From Candidatus Stahliibacteriota bacterium (GTDB taxonomy: Bacteria; Hydrothermota; Tepidihabitantia; B3-TA06), in NCBI GenBank assembly GCA_004375895.1, contig SOJW01000056.1, positions 1 to 64,000 of the forward strand: a DNA stretch of 64,000 nt, written 5' to 3'. The notes under the pieces were generated by a model. It was given only the letters and a program-made list of their open reading frames with translations, searched no databases and was not told the DNA's origin. The translations under genes were made by a program, and so were the position numbers. This document shows, piece after piece, positions 43,149 through 50,756 of the stretch. Every line of letters starts with the position of its first letter. The first letter of the stretch is position 1.

Positions 43149-44575
43149 GACTACTCGCTTCTTTAGCGCTCCTTGCATCCGCCGTGCTTGCCGCTTCCTA
43201 TGTCGAGCATGAGGGGAAGGCGTATCTTCTTGATAGCCACGATCTCAGGATCGTAACCTCTGAAGGCTCAAGCCGCGTACCGCTTTTTGGAACCCCGGTT
43301 ACCATACTCGTTGGATCGCGTCCTTATGTTCTTACTTCCCAGGCGCTTTTTGCCGTAGATCCAGCTAACGAGCAGGTGTCGGCGGTCTTCCGGCTGGACA
43401 GGGCATACAGCAGCGCTGTGATCGGCACGGACGACCGAATCTACCTTCTTGGTGCAGATGCGTTAAGCGTGGTGCAAGGCTCGGCTGCAAAGATGAGTTT
43501 GCTTTACACCTATGGGCTGCCTCGATTGGCTTCCTCTATGTTCTTGCTGCCCTCAGGCGAGTTGCTGTTTCTTCCCGCGAGCGGTCTTTCCGCCTTTACC
43601 TACAATCCAAATACCAAGAAGATTATTGATGTGAAGCTGCCCTGGATACCGCGCTATCCATTGCTCATCGGTTCAACCCTTGTCGATCGTAATTCCTTAG
43701 GGCTTTGGTTCTTCTCACCTTCGACAAGGAAATCTGCATCCCTCAATCTAGGCTCAGAACCTACACGCGTCAGCGCCTGGCAGGGCAAGGTGCTTGCCGC
43801 CACTGCCTCAGAGCTTGTTCTTGCCGATCCAGCATCTTCAACCCTCCTCGCACGAACGCAGATTGCCGACATCAGGAAACTCTCCACGATAGATTCAGAG
43901 GGCTTCGCAACCGTCCTTGCCGGTAATTCACTTATCACTGTTAGCCTCCCCTCACTGGTTCCCGCGGATACGTTCAACGCTTCGTGCACCCGTAACACAC
44001 ACTCTTCGGCTTACCCCTTCTTCGGCAAACCGTTGTTCGTGTGCGGGGAGAAGCTTGCCCTTCCAGGTGCAAGCCAGCAGACCAGAAGCTATCTTGTGCA
44101 GCCTGTGAAGATAACCGAAGGTCAGGCCTTTTCCCTGCAGGTGGGTGCGTTCGCAAATCCCATAAGTTTCGGTCCCCTTATGGAGAACCTGGCGCGCCAG
44201 GGCCTACCTTACTACACGGTCAAGGAAGGTGGGCTGACGAAGTTCCGCGTAGGCTTCTTCAGAACCCGTGCCGAGGCCGACCGGTTCAGATCGTTCCTCC
44301 AAGACTACGGGGCCTGGGTGATTGCCGAACACTCCACACGTCAGCTTACCCACTCACTCCACGACCTTAACCTCGACCGCCGCCCTGACGGGATAGTGGC
44401 CAAAGCGGACAGCGTGCTCGTCTTTACCTTAAGCCAGAGAACCTGGATAGAAGTTCTTAAGGCATCAAAGCTGCCTGAGCCTGTGACCAACGTCTATCTT
44501 AAGGGCAATCGCGCCTTTGCCGAACTAAAGCAATCCGGCCTGCGGGAGCTGGTTCTGCCCGACTCCATCCAGTAG
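43145..44575 (+). CDS. Exported SPOR-domain protein with propeller-like N-terminal region
   Basis: A 476-residue protein with a signal peptide (MRLLASLALLASAVLAASYV). The first ~310 residues are short beta repeats with SG/DS turns, resembling a propeller. A SPOR domain follows at about 335-405 (FSLQVGAFANPISFGPLMEN, KFRVGFFRTRAEADRFRSFL), which binds denuded septal glycan. An FG-GAP-like tail LNLDRRPDGIVAKADSVLVF ends it. It is coupled to ddl by GTGA. A family E repeat (43988) is translated inside it as TRNTH. Confidence 0.78.
   Translation: MRLLASLALLASAVLAASYVEHEGKAYLLDSHDLRIVTSEGSSRVPLFGTPVTILVGSRPYVLTSQALFAVDPANEQVSAVFRLDRAYSSAVIGTDDRIYLLGADALSVVQGSAAKMSLLYTYGLPRLASSMFLLPSGELLFLPASGLSAFTYNPNTKKIIDVKLPWIPRYPLLIGSTLVDRNSLGLWFFSPSTRKSASLNLGSEPTRVSAWQGKVLAATASELVLADPASSTLLARTQIADIRKLSTIDSEGFATVLAGNSLITVSLPSLVPADTFNASCTRNTHSSAYPFFGKPLFVCGEKLALPGASQQTRSYLVQPVKITEGQAFSLQVGAFANPISFGPLMENLARQGLPYYTVKEGGLTKFRVGFFRTRAEADRFRSFLQDYGAWVIAEHSTRQLTHSLHDLNLDRRPDGIVAKADSVLVFTLSQRTWIEVLKASKLPEPVTNVYLKGNRAFAELKQSGLRELVLPDSIQ
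43988..44002 (-). repeat. Family E repeat inside a coding region
   Basis: CACCCGTAACACACAC, the reverse of GTGTGTTACGGG, lies within the SPOR-protein gene. Confidence 0.6.
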
Positions 44576-44630
44576 TTTCGTCCTGCCTTTAATCAGTCTG
44601 TGGATCTCTGATATCTTAGGGATCGAGGTG

Positions 44631-47600
44631 TTAGAAGTACATTCCAGCAGATAGCTCGAAGGAGTTCTCCAGACCGCGCTCGTCAGGGTAGAGGTTGCCT
44701 TCGTACTCCAGCCGCATGGAAAGTCCTTTGCCGATTGAGCGCTCCGCACCCGCGGTCCACGAAGGATGCAAGCCCGGCGGGTCGTCGCGTGATATAAGGT
44801 AGGGGAGATCTGTAACGTTCGGCTGGCGCTGGGTGAAGAGCGCTCCGGCGGTCAACTTCAGCTCTTCAAAGCGTTTTTCAAGATTGGTCCCAACCCATGC
44901 ACGTCGTATGATAATTTCCCCTAGTTCAGGATAGTAAAAAGGTTCTTCTGCGGTGAGCGTGCCGAAGCCTATCTGCGGTTCGATCCGCAGCCAGAGGTTG
45001 ATAATTGGTGCAAGGCTTGCCGATACCTCCTCGCGGGAACGCAGCGGTTGCTGGCCTCTGTGCCGCTCCTCGGTATCGTAGGAACCTTCGAGCCTTACGA
45101 GATAATCGGGATGCACGCGTGAGCGCAACTCGATGCGGCTACCCCAGCCCTCCAATGTCTCATCGGTTTGCCCCCATGAGGGGAAACGCTGGCTGCGATA
45201 GCTGGGTTCAAGGATAAGGTTGAGTATTGTCTCTCTTGGCAAGAGTGTGATCCTTCCTGATGCGATAAGGGAGTTCGATATAGGCGATTCCTGGTAGCTC
45301 AATGCACTCCAGAGCCTTATTAGATTAAAGTTGAGGTCTGTGCCGAGATTTGCATCCCGCTCAATCTCCGGGGCTGCCCCTTCCTCTGTTCTTACTATCC
45401 TTTTGTAGCTTCCCTGCTCGTCCGGTATATATTCGCCTGTTTCCGGGTCCCTTGCATAGTCGCCTGTGCCCGGCTCGACAGGTATATACTCCACTATCTG
45501 AGTCCTGCTGCGGGTGGTTTGCTGGGACAGATCAGCGTAAACCCTTATGCGGGACGATGGGGTGTAGTTCGTATAGATATCGGCGTAGAACGCCTGCCAC
45601 TTTTTACCTTCCGCTGCATCCAGGTAAGACATTCTTTCTATTCCGGTGTTGACAGATGAAGAAAGCTTATCTCCCTCCCAATTACCTCCAACGCCGAGAC
45701 GATCGTAGTATAGTGTGTCTTCCCAGTTTTCATCCTTCCTCTGGTCAATGCGTCTTGAGACTGTGGTTTTCATTGTTAATTCATTTATCGGCGAGACCGT
45801 GAGGCCTAAAAGAGGCTCGATGTTCCTTGTATTAGCAGTGTCCAGTGTATAGTTCTCGAACCCAAGTCCTGCCAGCGGGGTGAATATACCTATGCGCGGA
45901 TAGAGGTTTGCCTGCGCGCGTTGCCGCTCTTTTAGCCAGTCTGCCGAAAGATCAAAGAAGGGTGCACTTGATGCGAGTCCTGTCCTGAATTCGTGTTCTT
46001 GGGTCCAAAGATGCCCGCCCTGGGCCCCTAGTGTTAAGGACTCTCGAATCACCGTAACACCAAGGCTCTGTGCGTTAAAACTTCGAGGCAGCGAGTCGCG
46101 GTTCCAACGATCTGCAGCTTCTGCGTCATCACCGTCTGCTGGAATCCAAACCTGGGGTGTCTGTAATCTATGGTCAAGCTCTACCTGGATATGTTCGGTT
46201 TCTATCCCTGTTCTTACCCTGTGCGCATGGCCGAAGAGCATATTAGTTTCGTTATACAGATTCGGCGTCCTGCGTGATCCTATGGTGGAGACGGAAAGAT
46301 TCAAAGCTCCTATGTCTTCATCAAGTGACAAGAATAAGGCCTCCTCGCGTGAAGGCAAGCTCGTGAGTATCTCGGCCCTGTAATCGCCTGAATCCGGGCC
46401 AATGTAGCGGAAGAAGCCTGAGTCAGGATCGAGCACGTAGTCGCCTTCGGCGTCGTCAACCCTGCGGAAACTGACGTCGTATGAGCCTGCACCCGGTCCT
46501 GTCCATACGTAATGATTGTCTTCAATCGTGTAGCTTCCCTTGTTTTCGCCGACATAACGTCCGCTAGGCAGTATCGCCTCTGTACCCCTTGCCGTATCAA
46601 GTACGGCCTGCTGCTCGCCAGACCACGCGTGAAAAAGGTGTGTTCGGGAGTCGGCCTCCCGGTAAAAAAGACCTTCAAAAGGCCCTGTGTTGAATCCTGC
46701 GAGCTCGTTGTTCGAGCGGTAGTCTGTCCCGGCATAGGTGTAGTCTACCTCAAGCCTTGAGTTCGCTTCTATCCTGCGATAGTTTGTAAATCTTATCTCT
46801 CCGGTCGAGTAATCGATGACGTAGTCCTTCTTGATGCCCCTTTCCAGAAGTTTGCCGTCCAGATACACCCGTTCACTTCCTGGGATAACCGGCTGATCCG
46901 AATCCCTTTGGCCCACGTAATAAGGTCCCTGCTTGCCGTCCTCCGTATCTAATACCTCACGTTCCTGTTTTGAACCGTCTATGCCGAACGCGCCACGTGC
47001 CCCAAACCTCTCAAGCGAAAACTCACCGGCAGCGCCTTGCAACCTGCGCTGGATCACACCGTAGCCTGGCAGGGAATGGGCAAGATCAAGATCGCCCATG
47101 GAAAGCTTCCATCTATCCTGGGAAAGGCTTATCGCGATCCTGTCGAACCCCTCGATTCGTTCAGTGGTGCCTTCAGGGATAAAGGTTCCTTCTTCATCTG
47201 TAAGATAGGCCTCGACATCAACCCCTGTAAGCTCACCGGATACGTTAACAGAAAGTCCTTGGTCAATATCGCCTATCCCCCCCTCGTTTACCGATATGGA
47301 AAAGGTCTTTGAACCGTGCACCTCGAGGGTTCCCCTTGTTTGCACCGGAATCTCTCGGCTAGACGAGTCTGATGAGACAAATCGGCTTTCCTTATTTGGC
47401 TCGTGGATCCTTACCGGAGCTATTGCGGTGTCCTCAAGGCTCAGATAGCGAGCTTTCACAACAAGGGTTTCCGCAGGTGGTGCTTCAAGGTAAAGGATTC
47501 CATCCTTAACCTCATATCCGGAATCGAGAGACTCCATCTCAAATGTTCCTTCCACAACAAGAGGGTATATGAGTGGATACTCACTTCTTCCCGGCTCAAG

Positions 47601-47666
47601 GACAAGGGTTTCCTCATGCGGGGTTAGGATGGAAGAAAGTAAGAAGGACAGGAGCAGCAGGTTCAT
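44631..47666 (-). CDS. Large outer-membrane beta-barrel protein of unknown function
   Basis: A 1011-residue protein: signal peptide (MNLLLLSFLLSSILTP), a periplasmic beta region, then from ~480 alternating amphipathic strands ending in ELSAGMYF with the C-terminal Phe that BAM recognises. It has LPGYGVIQRRLQGAAG and repeated DYxxDPxSG/TG stretches (GDYVLDPDSGFFRYI, GDYARDPETGEYIP). Similar barrels seem common in FCB candidate phyla, but I do not recognise a named family. It follows a beta-rich exported protein by 10 bases. Confidence 0.72.
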   Translation of the reverse strand: MNLLLLSFLLSSILTPHEETLVLEPGRSEYPLIYPLVVEGTFEMESLDSGYEVKDGILYLEAPPAETLVVKARYLSLEDTAIAPVRIHEPNKESRFVSSDSSSREIPVQTRGTLEVHGSKTFSISVNEGGIGDIDQGLSVNVSGELTGVDVEAYLTDEEGTFIPEGTTERIEGFDRIAISLSQDRWKLSMGDLDLAHSLPGYGVIQRRLQGAAGEFSLERFGARGAFGIDGSKQEREVLDTEDGKQGPYYVGQRDSDQPVIPGSERVYLDGKLLERGIKKDYVIDYSTGEIRFTNYRRIEANSRLEVDYTYAGTDYRSNNELAGFNTGPFEGLFYREADSRTHLFHAWSGEQQAVLDTARGTEAILPSGRYVGENKGSYTIEDNHYVWTGPGAGSYDVSFRRVDDAEGDYVLDPDSGFFRYIGPDSGDYRAEILTSLPSREEALFLSLDEDIGALNLSVSTIGSRRTPNLYNETNMLFGHAHRVRTGIETEHIQVELDHRLQTPQVWIPADGDDAEAADRWNRDSLPRSFNAQSLGVTVIRESLTLGAQGGHLWTQEHEFRTGLASSAPFFDLSADWLKERQRAQANLYPRIGIFTPLAGLGFENYTLDTANTRNIEPLLGLTVSPINELTMKTTVSRRIDQRKDENWEDTLYYDRLGVGGNWEGDKLSSSVNTGIERMSYLDAAEGKKWQAFYADIYTNYTPSSRIRVYADLSQQTTRSRTQIVEYIPVEPGTGDYARDPETGEYIPDEQGSYKRIVRTEEGAAPEIERDANLGTDLNFNLIRLWSALSYQESPISNSLIASGRITLLPRETILNLILEPSYRSQRFPSWGQTDETLEGWGSRIELRSRVHPDYLVRLEGSYDTEERHRGQQPLRSREEVSASLAPIINLWLRIEPQIGFGTLTAEEPFYYPELGEIIIRRAWVGTNLEKRFEELKLTAGALFTQRQPNVTDLPYLISRDDPPGLHPSWTAGAERSIGKGLSMRLEYEGNLYPDERGLENSFELSAGMYF

Positions 47667-47676
47667 CCTTACGGGT

Positions 47677-48276
47677 CTACTTCCCTACCCTTAAGATTCT
47701 GCGTGAGTCCATTAATACATAAACGCCTTTATCGCACAGAGCCAAGCGGGAAGAGGAGATCTCTTCGATCGTAACCACAGCCTCCGTTAACTTTTGCCTT
47801 AACCCCTCATCAAGCGGCGGCGTCTCCTTATCCTCCAGATAAAGGCTGTCAGCTATCACCCAGATTGAGGCAGGTAGGGTCTTGAGCTTGCGAATCTCAA
47901 GTTCCCTTCCCAAAGGCGAGAGCCGCCGCAGATTGAACGCAGAAAGCACCCATAACTCGCCGTAGCGATTGATGGCCGCATCGTCAACGTCCTCGGCGAT
48001 CACTGCTTTGCGCGAGGTGCGCAGATCAAAAAGCCTCAGGGTGCGCTCTGCAAGGATGTAACATAAAGAGCCTTTTACAAGAATCCTCTGCACCAGGAGA
48101 AAACGCTCGGGCAGGGGAAACTTCTTCCACCCTTCTTCTTCTTTTATTAATATCTCCTCGCCGGTTCTTGAAAGATACCCAAGCTTACCATCGGTTGTGG
48201 CAAAGATAGCCGAGGCAGGTTCTGGAAGTTCAAGTGTATCCATCACCCCACAGAGAGCAAGTAGAAGCATCGCCAT
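47677..48276 (-). CDS. Exported beta-repeat protein, unknown
   Basis: A 199-residue protein with a short signal (MAMLLLALCGVMDTL) and blade-like repeats (GKLGYLSRTGEEILI, GSLCYILAERTLRLFDL, GELWVLSAFNLRRLSPLG), probably a small propeller. It is leaderless and the first gene of a pair with the large barrel. Role unknown. Confidence 0.62.
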   Translation of the reverse strand: MAMLLLALCGVMDTLELPEPASAIFATTDGKLGYLSRTGEEILIKEEEGWKKFPLPERFLLVQRILVKGSLCYILAERTLRLFDLRTSRKAVIAEDVDDAAINRYGELWVLSAFNLRRLSPLGRELEIRKLKTLPASIWVIADSLYLEDKETPPLDEGLRQKLTEAVVTIEEISSSRLALCDKGVYVLMDSRRILRVGK

Positions 48277-48282
48277 TCGTTA

Positions 48283-48310
48283 AGCATAGGCTGTGCAGGG
48301 AAGCTGTCAA
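48283..48310 (-). promoter_or_regulatory. Promoter of the barrel gene pair
   Basis: TTGACA, 16 bp, TATGCT, then TAACGA and ATG; leaderless arrangement. Confidence 0.7.
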
Positions 48311-48381
48311 GGCCGATTAAACCTTTTTGATGTGTTGGTGTCCAACAGTTACGAATCAATCCTTTAATAAGGAGGAATAGG

Positions 48382-48900
48382 ATGCTTAGGATAGCGGCAG
48401 CACTGCCCTTAATCCTGGTCGGTCTTTTCGGGACGCCGCGCGGCCAGCATGGAGGTCCGGGGCACTTCGGTGGTTTGCGCCTTAGATTGCTTCTTACCCC
48501 GCAGGCGGCGGAGGAACTCAACCTTACCGCCGATCAGCAGGAAAAGCTCAAGGAGCTTTGCTACTCCCATCAGGAGAAGGTGCTTGAGATAAAGCAGAAG
48601 ATCGAGCGCGAGCAGCTTGAACTTAAAAAGCTCATGGATGCGGATGAACCTAACGAGTCTAAGATCAAGGCAAAGGTACGCGAGATAGGTTCGCTTCGAA
48701 CCGATCTCCAACTGACTCAGGTTGATCTCTACTTTGCGGCGCGCAATATACTTACCGACGAGCAGATCGAGAAGATCAAGTCCTTGCGTCGTGGTGGAGG
48801 CCGACACCGTGGTCCCCGACGTCGTGGCGGAGGCTTGAGAGGTCATTGGGTTCCGCCAGGTCCGGGAATGTCTCCTGAGGAGATGCCCCCTACCGAATGA
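48382..48900 (+). CDS. Spy/CpxP-like periplasmic protein (LTxxQ)
   Basis: A 172-residue exported helical protein. The signal MLRIAAALPLILVGLFGTPR is followed by two LTxxQ-type motifs (NLTADQQEKLKEL and ILTDEQIEKIKSL) around a long amphipathic helix, as in Spy/CpxP chaperones and metal-resistance sensors. A Gly/Arg/His-rich tail (RRGGGRHRGPRRRGGG) follows, then GPGMSPEEMPP. Good AAGGAGGAATAGG ribosome site; stands alone. Confidence 0.8.
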   Translation: MLRIAAALPLILVGLFGTPRGQHGGPGHFGGLRLRLLLTPQAAEELNLTADQQEKLKELCYSHQEKVLEIKQKIEREQLELKKLMDADEPNESKIKAKVREIGSLRTDLQLTQVDLYFAARNILTDEQIEKIKSLRRGGGRHRGPRRRGGGLRGHWVPPGPGMSPEEMPPTE

Positions 48901-48926
48901 TATCTAGCTGGGACAACCCTCTGGGG

Positions 48927-48955
48927 TTGACTAATCCCTCGTCCATTGGTATGAT
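48927..48955 (+). promoter_or_regulatory. Promoter of the small barrel gene
   Basis: TTGACT, 17 bp, TATGAT. Its -10 box overlaps the left arm of the terminator at 48953. Confidence 0.55.
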
Positions 48956-48987
48956 GGCCGGTGTAAATAACCGGCCATCTTTTTATT
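48953..48987 (+). terminator. Rho-independent terminator of the Spy-like gene
   Basis: GATGGCCGG-TGTAAATAA-CCGGCCATC then TTTTTATT: a perfect 9-bp stem with a T-tract. A transcript from the overlapping promoter would start inside the loop and could not form the hairpin. Confidence 0.88.
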
Positions 48988-49010
48988 GGCTTTCAACCTT
49001 GGAGGAGTTT

Positions 49011-49550
49011 ATGAAACGCATTGCACTTATCCTTGCTTTTGCCGTGATCCTTTGCCCCATTTCTATGGATGCGGCGCGCACAAGCAAGAAAACCTTTCCC
49101 TTGATGCTCGGCCCCAAGCTTTCGGTTGGATTCTTTGAAGGCGATGAGTCCATCTATCCGGTTAGCTTCCAGGGCGAGGCGATGCTGAACCTTTACAAGA
49201 ATCAAATCTGGGTGCGAACCAACATCCTTGAACTTACCGCCTACGAAAACTCAAACTATCTGGGTCTCAACATGGGTTCGCCGATTGAGGGGGTATTCAT
49301 GGGAAGCTACAAGGATTGGCGTCCTTATGGCTTCGGAGGGCTGGGCATAGGCGTTACATCCATAATAAGCGATATCGGAGACATCACCTCTTCCCGGATT
49401 TGGATTACCTTAGGTGGCGGCGCAGCTTACGTTGTCTCGAGATACTCGCACTTCTTCGGAGAAGGCGGTGTTGATTTAAGCTATTTTGCCGACGACTGGG
49501 ACGTGCGTTTGTTCGCAGGCATCGGGGTGTGGTTCGGGCTGAGCTGGTAG
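49011..49550 (+). CDS. Small outer-membrane beta-barrel protein
   Basis: A 179-residue protein: signal MKRIALILAFAVILCPISMD, then about eight amphipathic strands with Gly/Tyr-rich turns (RPYGFGGLGIGVTSI, WITLGGGAAYVVSRYSHFFG) and an end GIGVWFGLSW with a terminal aromatic. OmpA/OmpW-like size; no specific family recognised. I chose ATG 49011 behind TTGGAGGAG. Confidence 0.72.
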   Translation: MKRIALILAFAVILCPISMDAARTSKKTFPLMLGPKLSVGFFEGDESIYPVSFQGEAMLNLYKNQIWVRTNILELTAYENSNYLGLNMGSPIEGVFMGSYKDWRPYGFGGLGIGVTSIISDIGDITSSRIWITLGGGAAYVVSRYSHFFGEGGVDLSYFADDWDVRLFAGIGVWFGLSW

Positions 49551-49566
49551 GACACCCCAAATTAAA

Positions 49567-49598
49567 TGCTCCTTTTGACCAGAGGTCAAAAGATCGCA
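49567..49598 (+). repeat. Family A repeat, copy 8
   Basis: TGCTCC, TTTT, stem GACC/GGTC, AAAA, GATCGCA; 16 bases after the small barrel gene. Confidence 0.85.
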
Positions 49599-49636
49599 GA
49601 CCCTCACCTCTAACTCCTTTCCCAGAGGGCGAGGAG
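49599..49636 (+). repeat. Family D repeat, copy 2, degenerate
   Basis: ACCCTCACCTCTAACTCC then TTTCCCAGAGGGCGAG; joined directly to family A copy 8. Confidence 0.6.
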
Positions 49637-49671
49637 AACCATTACTTCCTTTCCCTCTGGGGCGAAGAAAT

Positions 49672-49735
49672 GTAGGGGCCGACCTCAGCGTGCCCCTTGG
49701 GGTACTGAGTGCCCCATAGGGTATCAGGTCGGCCC
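49672..49735 (+). repeat. Family B palindrome, copy 8
   Basis: GTAGGGGCCGACCT ... AGGTCGGCCCGC with an inner GTGCCCCTTGGGGTAC / GTGCCCCATAGGGTAT hairpin pair. Confidence 0.7.
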
Positions 49736-49741
49736 GCATTC

Positions 49742-49769
49742 TTGACAAACGCTTCTCTCTTGCTAGAAT
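49742..49769 (+). promoter_or_regulatory. Promoter of tRNA-Arg
   Basis: TTGACA, 16 bp, TAGAAT, nine bases before the mature tRNA 5' end, so the precursor has almost no 5' leader. Confidence 0.75.
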
Positions 49770-49778
49770 ACATCTATC

Positions 49779-49852
49779 GCGCCCGTGGCTCAACTGGATA
49801 GAGCAGCTGACTACGGATCAGCAGGTTGTGGGTTCGAATCCCTCCGGGCGTA
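49779..49852 (+). tRNA. tRNA-Arg (ACG)
   Basis: Acceptor GCGCCCG/CGGGCGT (one G-T pair), D arm GCTC/GAGC, anticodon stem GCTGA/TCAGC with loop CTACGGA (anticodon ACG), T loop TTCGAAT. The T stem has one T-T mismatch. No encoded CCA. Its A34 is the normal target of TadA, encoded 200 bp downstream. Confidence 0.92.
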
Positions 49853-49874
49853 TAAAGCGGCCTCTAGGCCATTC

Positions 49875-49902
49875 GTAGGGGCACGGCATGCCATGCCCCT
49901 AC
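49875..49902 (+). repeat. Family B palindrome, copy 9
   Basis: GTAGGGGCACGGCA/TGCCATGCCCCTAC, nearly perfect. Confidence 0.75.
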
Positions 49903-49944
49903 AGGCTCATAAACATCTGGGGTGTAATCCTCCAACGGTAAAAA

Positions 49945-49983
49945 GGGGTGTTACGGGCGTTACGGGTGTTACGGGCGGGCGGG
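49945..49983 (+). repeat. Family E repeat, three units
   Basis: GGTGTTACGGGCGTTACGGG then TGTTACGGGCGGGCGGG, joined to the -35 box before tadA. Confidence 0.7.
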
Positions 49984-50011
49984 TTGACAGCGTTCAACTT
50001 ATCGCTATCCT
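49984..50011 (+). promoter_or_regulatory. Possible promoter of tadA
   Basis: TTGACA, 16 bp, TATCCT. The -35 is perfect and the -10 is weak. A ~35-base leader carries AAAAGGAG. Confidence 0.5.
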
Positions 50012-50052
50012 TAGTCCTGAAGAGGGGAGAGGCCTGAAAAGGAGTCGCAAGA

Positions 50053-50526
50053 TTGATAGATTCAGACGAACGCTGGATGCGTGAGGCGTTGCGGGAGGCC
50101 AAGGCAGCTTGCGCCGATGGCGAGGCCCCGGTTGGTGCGGTAGTTGTGCACGAAGGTCGAATAATAGGCCGGGGGCACAACCAGACCGAAAGGCTTGTCG
50201 ATCCCACTGCGCATGCCGAGATGATAGCGCTTACCGCGGCTGCAGTGGCACTTGAGTCGTGGAGATTGCTGGATTGCACGCTCTATGTTACTGTGGAGCC
50301 ATGCCTTATGTGCGCGGGCGCTGCGGTGCTTGCACGCATCCCGCGGGTGGTTTTTGGCATAAGGGACCCCAAATTCGGAGCGGTCTCATCGCTCTTTAAG
50401 ATCGGTAGTGACGAGCGTCTGAATCACACCTTCAAGGTGACTGAGGGGGTGCTTGCCGATGAGGCGAAGGCGCTGATGCAGTCTTTCTTTAAGGAGCGAC
50501 GCAAGGTCAATACAAATGAGGCGTGA
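50053..50526 (+). CDS. tadA: tRNA-specific adenosine deaminase
   Basis: Converts A34 to inosine in tRNA-Arg(ACG). A 157-residue cytidine-deaminase-fold enzyme with zinc/catalytic H54-A-E56 (DPTAHAEMIALTAAA) and VEPCLMCAGA (C84, C87). TTG start at 50053 with AAAAGGAG eight bases upstream. Its substrate tRNA lies just upstream and tRNA-Ser just downstream. Confidence 0.94.
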   Translation: MIDSDERWMREALREAKAACADGEAPVGAVVVHEGRIIGRGHNQTERLVDPTAHAEMIALTAAAVALESWRLLDCTLYVTVEPCLMCAGAAVLARIPRVVFGIRDPKFGAVSSLFKIGSDERLNHTFKVTEGVLADEAKALMQSFFKERRKVNTNEA

Positions 50527-50581
50527 GATGCGTAGAGATATTTATGCGGGCACGATTGCGAAGCAAGCGTGTCCGCAAACA

Positions 50582-50666
50582 GGAGAGATGGCTGAGTGGA
50601 CGAAAGCGCACGACTCGAAATCGTGTGGGCCGAAAGGCCCCGGGGGTTCGAATCCCTCTCTCTCCG
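50582..50666 (+). tRNA. tRNA-Ser (CGA)
   Basis: Acceptor GGAGAGA/TCTCTCC, anticodon stem CACGA/TCGTG with loop CTCGAAA (anticodon CGA), long variable arm GGGCC-GAAA-GGCCC and T loop TTCGAAT. The long variable arm confirms a class II tRNA. Confidence 0.94.
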
Positions 50667-50756
50667 TGTCTCAGTGAAGACTTGCAAAAAAACTATGGAG
50701 GCAGCCGAGGCATTCTTCGTTTTGATCTTTAACCCGATGGAAGGAGAAAGATACAT

